From positions 82,953 through 146,952 of the forward strand of contig NZ_FRFE01000014.1 of NCBI RefSeq assembly GCF_900143695.1: a stretch of DNA of 64,000 nt, in the 5' to 3' direction. The notes beneath the pieces were generated by a model. The model was not told the DNA's origin, ran no database searches, and worked only from the letters and a program-made list of their open reading frames with translations. Made by a program: the position numbers and the translations under genes. Below are positions 54,584-63,096 of the stretch, one piece after another (the stretch's first letter is position 1; the number at the start of each line of letters is the position of its first letter). This stretch comes from Desulfopila aestuarii DSM 18488 (GTDB lineage Bacteria; Desulfobacterota; Desulfobulbia; Desulfobulbales; Desulfocapsaceae).

Positions 54584-57500
54584 TCACATCGTGTGACGAA
54601 TTCTGTTCAACACCTGTTGCAACGCCCCCATTGCTATGGGTTTCTCAATATAGCCATCCATACCAGCTTGCAGGAGCATCTCCTTGTCGCCGGTCATAGC
54701 ATACGCTGTCGTGGCTATCAGCATGGTATTCATAGATTGTTCCCCTGCCTCACCATTTCGGATAGCTTGGGTAGCTGTTACGCCATCCATAACCGGCATC
54801 TGTACATCCATAAACACCACATCGAAACGTTGCCTGTTCAGTTTTTGTATGGCCTGTATGCCATCGTTGGCTGTAATGACTTCACACCCTTCTTTTTCAA
54901 GTAATTTCTGGAAGACCATCTGGCTTATCACATCATCTTCAACAAGAAGCGCTTTTATTCGGCCAGGAGAAACCTGCAAACTGTGCTGTGATGCTGGAAT
55001 TTCTAATGCAGTGATTTTTGTCTCTACCTGGAAAGGAAGGCAAAGATAAAATGTTGTTCCCATGCCGATCCGACTTTCAACAGCCATGTTGCCTCCCATA
55101 AGACCAACAAGCCGTTTCACAATAGACAATCCTAGCCCTGCTCCCTGATGCGTTCGAGTGAAGCTATCGTCCACCTGGGTGAATGAATTGAAAATTGAGT
55201 CCAGTTTTTCTTCTGGTATACCTATACCGGTATCAGAAATCGAAAAAAGGAGTTTGCATTCATCACCACTTCGGTTGGGCAAGAGAGACACGGATATCTC
55301 TATTATCCCTACTACAGTGAATTTTATTGCATTCCCAACAATATTATTAAGAATCTGCTGTAATCGGGAATGGTCACCTACCAGTTTTTTGGGAATTTCA
55401 GGATCGACATGAAACCTGAACTCGACATCCTCCTGTCCACTTGATGCCTGAAAGAGCTGTTTGGTATCATGGAGAGTCTCAGCCAGGCTGAAAGACGTGT
55501 TTTTCAGTTCCATACAACCAGCTTCGACCCTGGTCAGATCAAGAATATCGTTTAAAAGAGTCGTCAGCCTCATGGCCGATCCCTGGGCTAACGAGAGGTA
55601 TTCCTGCTGTTTGTCGTCAAGTGAAGTTGACTCCAGAATATGGTGTACGCCCATTATGCCATTCAAGGGGGTACGAAGTTCATGGCTCATGTTCGCCAGA
55701 AACAGAGACTTCGCGCGACTGGCTGCTTCAGCCTCTTCTTTGGCCTCGATAAGCTCTGAATATGCCGACTGTATTTCGGTGAGATCCACATCGACAAAAA
55801 ACAATTCTCTGTTCCCTTGTGCATTGATCTGCATGGCATTCGACGAGTAGACAGATCGGAATGAACCGTTTTTATGCTGTAAGGTAAACTCTCCACTGGG
55901 AAAAGGAATACCTTCTGTTATCCAGGACGTCATCATATGGCCGATGGCAGATCGTTGATCTTTAGGAATGATCAGTTCTTCAAACTGAAGTCCGATTACC
56001 TCTGCTCTGGAATAGCCATACAACGCTTCACAGGCCCTGTTCCAGTAAATTACCCGCTTGCTCTCGTCGTAACCACGCACGGCGACCATCTCAACATTTT
56101 CGAGAAGGTTGCGAAAACGCTGTTCACTCTCCCTGAGTGCTTCGGTAGCCTGAATACGATCAGTAATGTCAACGTGAGTCCCGATCATGCGAATCGCCCT
56201 TCCAGATGCATCCGTCTCAACAACCATGCCGCGGCCTAAAATCCATCGCCACTGATTTCCTTTGGTGCGCATGCGCATTTCGACCTTGAAGGACTCTCCG
56301 CTCTTCAGATACGCTCTAACTTCTGCTGTTGCCCTTGCCTTGTCTTCGGGATAGAGCAATTTTTGCCAGGTTTCAAAGCCCTGCGGAAGTTCATCCGGCT
56401 CAAATCCGAGCATGGTATACCAACGTGGACTGAAATAGACTTCACCTGTATCAATTTTCCAGTCCCAGACGGCATCATTCACCGCATTCAGGGCCAGGTT
56501 AAGTCGCTGTTCACTGGCTTCAAGGGCTTTGGCGGCATTGATTCGCTGGGTCACGTCATCAAAAAGGGACACAACTTCTCCCGAAGGAAGCTTATACAGG
56601 CGATTCTCCCGCCAGCCTTCTCGCATGGAATCTTTGTAGAAAATAGGTGGAAGCTGTTCAGGAGTCCCGGTGGTCCAGACTCTTTGCAGTGCACTGAAAA
56701 GAATAGAATTTTTGATTGCAGGAAAAAGTTGCAGAAGCGTGCTTCCCAAAGCCTGCTCCCGGCTTGTCATGGTCATCTCTTCTGCGGCAGGATTGAAATC
56801 TTTGAATATGAAGTCTGTCCCGCCATCCACGGCCTCATAGACAGCGACACCGCTACTGATACGATGGACCAGTGTGCTATATCGCTCTTCTGTTGATGCC
56901 ATTGCCGCTTCGACTCTTTTACGGCTGGAAATATCAATAATAACGCCGAGTAGAGCCTCAACTTCGCCATTACTGTTTCTCAGTGCCGAGGCTGACAAAT
57001 CGACCCAGAGAATAGAGCCGTCTTTTTTAATAAAGCGCTTATCCTGCCTGTAACTTGTCACCTTACCCTGAATAAGAGAGGCAACGTTTCGTGCACCCTG
57101 GTCAAGGTCATCTGGGTGTGTTATGTCAAACGCGTTGAGTTTCTTTATTTCCTCTGCGGAATACCCCAGCATCTCACACCAGACAGGATTCCATGATAGG
57201 TACTGGCCTTGCATACCAATTGTTACAATTGCAGCAGAAACTGTTTCATAGACGCTGCGGTAATGACCTTCTGATTCTTTGATCCGGGTAATATCGGTAT
57301 GTGTTCCAACCATCCGCAAGGCCTTGCCGTGCATATTGCGCTGGACAACCTGTCCACGCCCCAAAATCCAGATCCACTTGCCGGACCTGGCCTGAATCCT
57401 GAATTCGACACAAAAGCTCTCGGAATGATTATCAATGCAGGCGTAAATCGCAGCGAGCACCGCTTCGATATCATCAGGGTGCATGTGCTCAAGCCAACCG

Positions 57501-57745
57501 GAAACGTCATCTGGAAATTGGTCAGCCCCATACCCGAGCATAGCGTTGTATCCGGGACTGTAATAGATCTCTCTCGTCTTGATATTCCAGTCCCAGATTC
57601 CGTCTTTGCACGCTTCCATAGCAAGCCGAAAGCGTTCCTCGATCTCTCCCCGCTTCTTTTGATCTTTTTTCAACTCGTCCAGCTCTTTCTTGACTCTTTC
57701 CAACTCAACAAAAAGTTGCTCTTTTGTTAATTCATCGTACGACAT
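54584..57745 (-). CDS. Hybrid histidine kinase with about five PAS domains and a receiver
   Basis: A 1053-residue soluble kinase counted from ATG 57745 (GGAG seven bases upstream). After an N-terminal coil come repeated PAS/PAC units; the first and fourth are close copies (FRLAMEACKDGIWDWNIKTREIYYSP and LNLALNAVNDAVWDWKIDTGEVYFSP, both PAS_3-like with WxWILGRG). The phospho-acceptor is in FLANMSHELRTPLNGIMG, then a HATPase domain (NAIKFT, DTGIGIPEEKLDSIF, GAGLGLSIVKRLVGLMGG) and a receiver with Asp in DVVFMDVQMPVMDGVTATQAIR. It probably integrates redox or small-molecule signals in the cytoplasm. Converges with the GAF/PAS gene, 31 bases between stops. Partner unknown. Confidence 0.94.
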   Translation of the reverse strand: MSYDELTKEQLFVELERVKKELDELKKDQKKRGEIEERFRLAMEACKDGIWDWNIKTREIYYSPGYNAMLGYGADQFPDDVSGWLEHMHPDDIEAVLAAIYACIDNHSESFCVEFRIQARSGKWIWILGRGQVVQRNMHGKALRMVGTHTDITRIKESEGHYRSVYETVSAAIVTIGMQGQYLSWNPVWCEMLGYSAEEIKKLNAFDITHPDDLDQGARNVASLIQGKVTSYRQDKRFIKKDGSILWVDLSASALRNSNGEVEALLGVIIDISSRKRVEAAMASTEERYSTLVHRISSGVAVYEAVDGGTDFIFKDFNPAAEEMTMTSREQALGSTLLQLFPAIKNSILFSALQRVWTTGTPEQLPPIFYKDSMREGWRENRLYKLPSGEVVSLFDDVTQRINAAKALEASEQRLNLALNAVNDAVWDWKIDTGEVYFSPRWYTMLGFEPDELPQGFETWQKLLYPEDKARATAEVRAYLKSGESFKVEMRMRTKGNQWRWILGRGMVVETDASGRAIRMIGTHVDITDRIQATEALRESEQRFRNLLENVEMVAVRGYDESKRVIYWNRACEALYGYSRAEVIGLQFEELIIPKDQRSAIGHMMTSWITEGIPFPSGEFTLQHKNGSFRSVYSSNAMQINAQGNRELFFVDVDLTEIQSAYSELIEAKEEAEAASRAKSLFLANMSHELRTPLNGIMGVHHILESTSLDDKQQEYLSLAQGSAMRLTTLLNDILDLTRVEAGCMELKNTSFSLAETLHDTKQLFQASSGQEDVEFRFHVDPEIPKKLVGDHSRLQQILNNIVGNAIKFTVVGIIEISVSLLPNRSGDECKLLFSISDTGIGIPEEKLDSIFNSFTQVDDSFTRTHQGAGLGLSIVKRLVGLMGGNMAVESRIGMGTTFYLCLPFQVETKITALEIPASQHSLQVSPGRIKALLVEDDVISQMVFQKLLEKEGCEVITANDGIQAIQKLNRQRFDVVFMDVQMPVMDGVTATQAIRNGEAGEQSMNTMLIATTAYAMTGDKEMLLQAGMDGYIEKPIAMGALQQVLNRIRHTM

Positions 57746-58127
57746 GCTACTGCTCCAAGCGATCAAGGAAATGCGGACATAAAACAACTAGCTGCCAATT
57801 CACTATTTATCGAATCATCAAAAATACGATTGCCGAAACAACTAATGAAAGCACCTTCAATAATTCAGCAGATCCTAACTCATTACACATGAGTCAGCAA
57901 TGGCGCGAAAAGATATTTTTAGAAAATTTACCAGGTTACAGCGAATTCGAACAGAACATTGATTATCTATTCAACAGTTGATGCCTGCAGAAGAGTTATT
58001 CAGTAACAGCAGGCATTCAGGTGGATGGGCGAGCGAGAAAACTGGGCGGGAAAGAAAAGTAGCAACCTTTGACTCGGCAGGAAAGCCAGGTAAGCGATCG
58101 TTATAAAAATCACTATTGATCTGGAGA
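57746..58127. other. Gene-free stretch with one inverted repeat
   Basis: A 382-base AT-rich region between the five-PAS kinase and the small molybdopterin-fold gene. ATGCCTGC (57981-57988) and GCAGGCAT (58009-58016) form an 8-bp inverted repeat with a 20-base loop that itself contains GTTA-N5-TAAC. On the minus strand it follows the molybdopterin-fold gene by about 110 bases without a T-run. An 85-codon plus-strand frame at 57724-57981 is not credible as a gene. Confidence 0.5.
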
Positions 58128-58592
58128 CTATTCAATCATGAGTATTCTGAGATCGAAGAGCCGTTTGACATAGCGAGCACCACTCAAAAAATCTCCGGTA
58201 GAAAAGAGATCAACCCGGCCAAAGTCCTCATAGACCCGCCGGCCGTCCTTTTCCAGAAGAACGATAACACCCTCACCCACCGTGGTATTAAAAAGCTCCT
58301 GCCAGGAGAAGAGCGTGGTGTAACCATCGTCAGATGAGGCAACAACATACATTTTCTTCGTGTCATTATGATCGGAAGTGATCACCCCGGCCATATTGAT
58401 GATATCGGTCAATAAAATTCCACGACAGCTGTTGATCCGCCCTTTTGGCTCTCCGCTCCCGCATGCCATCAGCAGGTCGTTGAATTCAACCGTCTCCATG
58501 GCCAACAATTGGCTCAGATGAAAACGGCAGGTCTCACGAACTCTGCCACTGATACGAAAGCAGGGAGCCTCTGATTTTTCCTTGGCTATCAA
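58128..58592 (-). CDS. Small protein with molybdopterin-oxidoreductase (sulfite-oxidase-like) fold
   Basis: A 154-residue protein resembling the C-terminal part of the sulfite-oxidase-type Moco domain (FNDLLMACGSGEPKGRINSCRGILLTDIINMAGV and DDGYTTLFSWQELFNTTVGEGVIVLLEKDG). Full Moco enzymes of this fold are much longer, and there is no signal peptide. The start appears to be TTG 58592: AGGAG lies six bases upstream and there is no ATG near. Its stop codon is far from the next gene; upstream, the acyl-CoA ligase ends 20 bases before its start. It may bind a pterin or have kept only a structural role. Confidence 0.7.
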   Translation of the reverse strand: MIAKEKSEAPCFRISGRVRETCRFHLSQLLAMETVEFNDLLMACGSGEPKGRINSCRGILLTDIINMAGVITSDHNDTKKMYVVASSDDGYTTLFSWQELFNTTVGEGVIVLLEKDGRRVYEDFGRVDLFSTGDFLSGARYVKRLFDLRILMIE

Positions 58593-58612
58593 ACGTCACT
58601 CCTACACGGTTA

Positions 58613-60415
58613 TCATGGGGCCCCATAGGCCATATTTACCTGATCCTGATAGCGATCCAACACCTTACGGCGCTTGAGCTTCATTGTGTGCGTCAACATA
58701 CCGTTATCTACACTGAAGGGTTCGTCAACCAAAATAAATTGTCTGGGAATTTCATACCCCCCGAATTTCCCCTTCAGTTGCGTTGCAATCGATTCCTTGA
58801 TCATGGCCTCAACTTCAGGGCTGGCAATCAGTTCAGCATGGGTTGATGCATCTATGCCCTGCTGCACAGCCCAGGCTGACAGCTTAATGAAATCGGGGAC
58901 AATGATGCAGATATTATGACTTCGCCCCTCTCCATAAATAAAGACATTCTCGACCCAGGGTGAGAGCTGAATTTCTTCCTCCAGAGTTGCTGGAAAGACA
59001 TATTTCCCATTTTCCAGCTTATACTGCTCTTTTATCCGGCCGGTGATAAAGAGATAGCCATCGTTATCCAGGTATCCCAGATCCCCGGTACGGAAGCCTC
59101 CGTCTTCGGTTATCACTTCTTTCGTGGCTTCTGGCTTATTATGATAGCCCTGCATGACATTAGGGCCATATACCACAATTTCACCGGAGCCATTTTCATC
59201 TTCATCGAAATACTGTCGATCTATCACCACCCGAACCTTGTCGAGTGGGCGGCCGACACTACCAGGTTTATTGGCTGTACGACAGTTCATGGTGACCGCC
59301 GGACTTGTTTCACTGAGGCCATAGGCGTCATACACCGGTAGGCCGATGTCGGTAAAAAATTGTGCGACCTCAAGATTCATCATGGCACTCGCCGTAAGCG
59401 CCGACTCCAAACGACCACCGAACCCCTCACGGATTTTTTGAAAAACAATACGGTCAGCTATGGCAAACTTCAACTTTGCCAACAGTACGTTTTTTCCCTG
59501 TCCGGCAGGCGCTCTGAGCTCTTTGGCACTCTCGATCCCCATATTGAAGAGTTTGAGTGCGAGTCCACCCTTTTCGTTCATCTTGTGCCTGATCCCATCA
59601 TAAATCTTATTAAAAACACGGGGAACAGCAATAAGGAATGTGGGCGCCACATTGCGCATATCCTCAACAATGGTGGTTACATCACGGATAAAGCCAATCG
59701 AGCCGCCCATATTGATAAAATTGTACAACTCAGCAGTCTGGCCATAAGAGTGGGCCCACGGCAAAATAGAAAGACTGCGACTCCGATGATCAAGCTCAGG
59801 ATACTTCTTGCTGCCACCAAGTACATTGCTGGTAAAATTACCATGGGAAAGCAGCACGCCTTTGGGATCACCGGTGGTGCCAGAGGTGTAAATGAGGACA
59901 GCGGTATCAGTTGGCTTGGGTATTGTCGACCTGATCGGGATTTTTCGCCCCTGCTGTTCCAGCTCCATCATGGTTCCTGTCGCGGATCCGTCTATATGGA
60001 ACATCTGTTCCAGGTCAACAAGCTCATCGCGCATCTGCTCAACTTCCTGATAAATCTTTTCGTTGGCAACAAACAGGACCTTCAGGCCGCTGTCCCTGAT
60101 GATATGTTTCCAGATCTTGGGAAGCTCCTTTTCATACATCGGGATAAACCGGCCACCCAGACCAAAGGTAGCAAAAGCAGCTATCGCCCATTCGGTCCGG
60201 TTATTTGCGATGATCCCTACTGCGTCACCTGCGGAAACACCAAGCTGCGCCAATCCTGCACGGAGATCGTTGACCCGTTCCCCAACCTCTCGATACGTCA
60301 CCCAGGTGTATTTGCCATTGTTATCTGCGTTACCAAATAGCGGACGCTCGGCATTACGGCCAAGACTCTCTTCAAACATTTCCACAAGATTATCAGGCTT
60401 GTCAAAGGTGTACAT
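58613..60415 (-). CDS. Long-chain acyl-CoA synthetase (AMP-forming, FadD15-like)
   Basis: A 600-residue ANL ligase counted from ATG 60415 (GGAGA upstream); an earlier start at 60439 is less likely. Motifs: P-loop LIYTSGTTGDPKGVLLSHGN, LPWAHSYGQTAELYNFINMGGSIGF, YGLSETSPAVTMN, FRTGDLGYLDNDGYLFITGRIKEQYKLENGKYVFP and a C-terminal lysine-rich segment MLTHTMKLKRRKVLDRYQ, all as in the long-chain subfamily of ATP-dependent synthetases. It activates long fatty acids to acyl-CoA. The upstream region contains a MarR-type palindrome shared with the marR gene. Confidence 0.93.
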   Translation of the reverse strand: MYTFDKPDNLVEMFEESLGRNAERPLFGNADNNGKYTWVTYREVGERVNDLRAGLAQLGVSAGDAVGIIANNRTEWAIAAFATFGLGGRFIPMYEKELPKIWKHIIRDSGLKVLFVANEKIYQEVEQMRDELVDLEQMFHIDGSATGTMMELEQQGRKIPIRSTIPKPTDTAVLIYTSGTTGDPKGVLLSHGNFTSNVLGGSKKYPELDHRSRSLSILPWAHSYGQTAELYNFINMGGSIGFIRDVTTIVEDMRNVAPTFLIAVPRVFNKIYDGIRHKMNEKGGLALKLFNMGIESAKELRAPAGQGKNVLLAKLKFAIADRIVFQKIREGFGGRLESALTASAMMNLEVAQFFTDIGLPVYDAYGLSETSPAVTMNCRTANKPGSVGRPLDKVRVVIDRQYFDEDENGSGEIVVYGPNVMQGYHNKPEATKEVITEDGGFRTGDLGYLDNDGYLFITGRIKEQYKLENGKYVFPATLEEEIQLSPWVENVFIYGEGRSHNICIIVPDFIKLSAWAVQQGIDASTHAELIASPEVEAMIKESIATQLKGKFGGYEIPRQFILVDEPFSVDNGMLTHTMKLKRRKVLDRYQDQVNMAYGAP

Positions 60416-60525
60416 GCAGTATCTCCATTCACGTAGCAAAGATGATCGAAAGAACCTTGTACATCAGGTAATTAATTGCACAATCCCAACAGCAACACAT
60501 CTGCATCATTGATGCCGCCTTTCCG

Positions 60526-60537
60526 TTAGCATACGAA
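60526..60537. promoter_or_regulatory. Candidate MarR operator upstream of the acyl-CoA ligase
   Basis: TTAGCATACGAA differs in one of 12 positions from the reverse complement of the palindrome at 61067-61078 (TTCGCATACGAA), and the following CAAT is also shared. It lies about 110 bases before ATG 60415. Confidence 0.5.
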
Positions 60538-60633
60538 CAATTCGGGCATATCAAAAGACAAAGATGCCAGCAATACCTACATCAGACAGCAAAATCTCAT
60601 CGATCCACAACCCAGAATCGATTATGTCAACGA

Positions 60634-61056
60634 TCAGCTTAGATCTTTCAGCAACCGCTTAAACAACACCTGCTCTTCATGGCTAAAACCGGCCAACATC
60701 TCCTCATTGGCTGCTATTCGCAGAGCAATAAGCTCTTCTCTCAAGTCCGCAGATTTCTCAGTCGTATAAAGGCGCAGTACCCTTCCATCATCAGGATCGC
60801 TTTCTTTTCTGATCCAACCGGAATCGATCATTCTATCGAGAACACCGGAAAGCGTCGCCTTATCCATGACCAGAAGTTTGCCGAGATCGGCGGCGGTAAC
60901 GCCTTCTTCAATCCACAACCCTTCGAGTACAAGATGCTGTAGATTGGTGAGATTATATGGCCGCAACTTGGCCTTGAACTGGCCGTGGGCCTTTTGATAG
61001 GCCTTGGCCAGCAGAAATATCGTACAATCGGGTGTGTTTTGTGAAATCTTATTCAT
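60634..61056 (-). CDS. MarR-family transcriptional regulator
   Basis: A 140-residue regulator with the winged helix (LTNLQHLVLEGLWIEEGVTAADLGKLLVMDKATLSGVLDRMIDSGWIRKESDPDDGRVLRLYTTEKS) in the usual place, including the DxRxxxLxLT-like wing DGRVLRLYTT. AGGAT lies upstream of ATG 61056, directly next to a 12-base palindrome that could be its own operator. It probably controls the acyl-CoA ligase gene downstream, which has a close copy of the palindrome. Confidence 0.92.
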   Translation of the reverse strand: MNKISQNTPDCTIFLLAKAYQKAHGQFKAKLRPYNLTNLQHLVLEGLWIEEGVTAADLGKLLVMDKATLSGVLDRMIDSGWIRKESDPDDGRVLRLYTTEKSADLREELIALRIAANEEMLAGFSHEEQVLFKRLLKDLS

Positions 61057-61066
61057 TGCATCATCC

Positions 61067-61078
61067 TTCGTATGCGAA
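61067..61078. promoter_or_regulatory. Palindrome at the marR start, probable autoregulatory site
   Basis: TTCGTATGCGAA: arms TTCG and CGAA are perfectly symmetrical and the centre nearly so. Located 11-22 bases upstream of the marR ATG, overlapping the ribosome-site region, which suits repression by its own product. Confidence 0.5.
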
Positions 61079-61255
61079 CAATATGAACGAACATTTCATT
61101 TTTGTCAATTTGATATTGGCTTAGTCATATTTTTTGTAAGGCTCTACCCTTTCCCTCACTTTTTCGCTGCTCCATGCCAAAAGAGACAAATCGCCACCGC
61201 AGTATCTCAACATCTGATTTCTGATATGACTTTCAAAAAAATTTCCATAGCCTAC

Positions 61256-61270
61256 TAGACGACCGGTCTA
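61256..61270. promoter_or_regulatory. NemR-type operator 1
   Basis: TAGACGACCGGTCTA, an inverted repeat with TAGAC/GTCTA arms, 21 bases before the nemR-like ATG. It resembles the TAGACC/GGTCTA arms of known NemR boxes and recurs with one change at 61939. Confidence 0.75.
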
Positions 61271-61291
61271 TTATGTCATAACGTACCGACT

Positions 61292-61891
61292 ATGATGAAA
61301 GATACTAAAGATACACGCCAGCATATTGTCGACACCGGCTACAGGCTGATTGTCAGTAAAGGGTTTGCCAGTGTCGGGCTCGCAGAAATCCTCGGAGCCG
61401 CCGGGGTTCCCAAGGGCTCATTTTATTATTATTTCAAGTCAAAAGAGCAGTTTGGGGAAGAGGTCATCAAGAGCTATTTCAAGGAGTACCTCGTCTGGCT
61501 GGAGGAAGTCTTACGACCTCAGACGAACTCAGCCTATGACCGGTTGCTCAATTACTGGCAGCGCTGGATCGAAACCCAGTCTGAGCCAGCCTGCGGCGAG
61601 CAGAAATGTCTCGTGGTAAAACTCAGCGCCGAAGTTTCTGATCTTTCCGAGCCAATGCGCCTGGCTCTTCAGGAAGGATCATCCAAGGTCATTCTGCGTA
61701 TCGCTCTATGCATCGAAGAGGGAATTGCCGACGGTTCTATTACAGGAAGCAATGCCAACTTTACTGCAGAGCTGTTATACACCATGTGGCTCGGGGCCAG
61801 CCTGTTGTCCAAGTTGAATCGTCACGAAAAACCTCTGCAGAGAGCCCTGCAAGCCACCAGTTCGCTTCTGCGCGGAAATACTTTGACCTGA
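61292..61891 (+). CDS. nemR: NemR-like TetR-family sensor of reactive electrophiles
   Basis: A 199-residue TetR-family protein with HTH at about 12-55 (GFASVGLAEILGAAGVPKGSFYYYFKSKEQFG). The segment around residue 106 (CLVVKLSAEVSDLSEPMRLAL) closely follows E. coli NemR, and Cys106 stands at the same number as the redox-active Cys106 of NemR; Lys174 in LGASLLSKLNR corresponds to NemR Lys175, which bonds to that Cys on oxidation. A further Cys101 is present. It should release its operators when hit by hypochlorite, methylglyoxal or quinones. ATG 61292 or 61295 may be used; the ribosome site is poor. Confidence 0.85.
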   Translation: MMKDTKDTRQHIVDTGYRLIVSKGFASVGLAEILGAAGVPKGSFYYYFKSKEQFGEEVIKSYFKEYLVWLEEVLRPQTNSAYDRLLNYWQRWIETQSEPACGEQKCLVVKLSAEVSDLSEPMRLALQEGSSKVILRIALCIEEGIADGSITGSNANFTAELLYTMWLGASLLSKLNRHEKPLQRALQATSSLLRGNTLT

Positions 61892-61938
61892 GTTGAATAC
61901 GTACATTTCTATTACGGAAAACTGTTAATCAGCATTGA

Positions 61939-61953
61939 TAGACGACTGGTCTA
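61939..61953. promoter_or_regulatory. NemR-type operator 2
   Basis: TAGACGACTGGTCTA, identical to operator 1 in 14 of 15 positions, 80 bases before the reductase ATG and downstream of the regulator gene. It suggests the reductase/DJ-1 pair has its own controlled promoter. Confidence 0.75.
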
Positions 61954-62032
61954 CTATTCCAAATGATCCGATGATATCAGAATTATCATCGGTTGCAACG
62001 AATCATAAACCACCAAAAAGAAGGATACCCAC

Positions 62033-63070
62033 ATGACTGATATTAGAGAAAACAATCGCAGAATTGTCCTGGCATCGCGTCCGGAGGGCGCTCCTACCCC
62101 TAATAATTTTCGCCTTGAAGATGTTGCCCTACCAAATGTGCAAGAAGGTGAGGTGCTGCTACGCACCGTCTACTTATCACTTGACCCGTATATGCGTGGC
62201 CGGATGAATGATGCCCCGAGCTATGCACCTCCGGTCAATATTGACGAGGTCATGGTAGGTGCTACCGTCTGCCAGGTGGCAAGATCTCGTCATCCGGATT
62301 TCGCTGAGGGAGATTGGGTGCTCGGCTATGGTGGTTGGCAGCTTTACAGTCTATCCAACGGTGCAGATCTGATACAGTTGGGTAAAAATCCCAAAAACCC
62401 ATCATGGGCTCTCGGCATTTTAGGAATGCCAGGATTTACAGCCTATATGGGGCTGTTGGATATTGGCAGACCCAAATCCGGCGATACGCTGGTGGTGGCA
62501 GCAGCAACAGGCCCCGTCGGTGCAACTGTAGGCCAGCTCGGCAAGCTGAATGGCTGCCGCGTGGTCGGCATAGCAGGTGGTCCAGAAAAAGCAGATTATG
62601 CCACGAGGGTTCTTGGCTTTGATATCTGTCTTGATCATAAAGATCCAAACTTCACATCAAAACTGAGCGAGGCATGCCCAAAAGGCATCGATATCTATTT
62701 CGAGAACGTTGGCGGCAAAGTTTTCGATGCCGTTTTACCCCTGCTCAACGTCGGCGCACGGATTCCGCTATGCGGCCTTGTTTCGCAATATAATGCTACC
62801 CGCCTACCCGATGGACCTGATCGTTTGTCGCTACTCATGGCTACCATTCTGGTCAAACGTATCAAGATGCAGGGCTTTATTATCTTTGACGACTACGGTC
62901 ATCGTTACGGGGAATTTTCAAAAGAGATGTCGGCCCTGGTTACCAGCGGCAAGATTCAGTATCGGGAACAGATCGTCGAGGGTTTGGAAAACGCGCCGGA
63001 AGCATTTATTGGGCTACTTGAAGGCAAAAACTTCGGCAAGCTGGTAGTTCATCTCAATAACCAATCATAA
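62033..63070 (+). CDS. NADP-dependent enal/enone reductase (CurA/zinc-independent MDR family)
   Basis: A 345-residue medium-chain reductase without zinc ligands. It begins with the family pattern NNRRIVLASRPEGAPTPNNF and has YLSLDPYMRGRM, the Rossmann loop VVAAATGPVGATVGQLGKLNGCRVVGIAGG and DYGHRYGEFSKEMSALV. These match CurA, leukotriene B4 12-hydroxydehydrogenase-like and other double-bond reductases that detoxify alpha,beta-unsaturated carbonyls with NADPH. AAGGA lies upstream of ATG 62033. First gene after operator 2; DJ-1 gene follows by 26 bases. Confidence 0.9.
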   Translation: MTDIRENNRRIVLASRPEGAPTPNNFRLEDVALPNVQEGEVLLRTVYLSLDPYMRGRMNDAPSYAPPVNIDEVMVGATVCQVARSRHPDFAEGDWVLGYGGWQLYSLSNGADLIQLGKNPKNPSWALGILGMPGFTAYMGLLDIGRPKSGDTLVVAAATGPVGATVGQLGKLNGCRVVGIAGGPEKADYATRVLGFDICLDHKDPNFTSKLSEACPKGIDIYFENVGGKVFDAVLPLLNVGARIPLCGLVSQYNATRLPDGPDRLSLLMATILVKRIKMQGFIIFDDYGHRYGEFSKEMSALVTSGKIQYREQIVEGLENAPEAFIGLLEGKNFGKLVVHLNNQS

Positions 63071-63096
63071 ATAATCAAAATCACATAGGAAACGAA

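Noticed and set aside
57724..57981. 85-codon plus-strand frame, or its inner 30-codon part, as a small gene
   Set aside because: Begins inside the kinase gene on the other strand, no ribosome site and no conserved feature.
59360..60340. Long plus-strand frame (326 codons) opposite the acyl-CoA ligase
   Set aside because: Antisense shadow of a clearly recognisable ligase gene; its translation has no domain and an unnatural composition.
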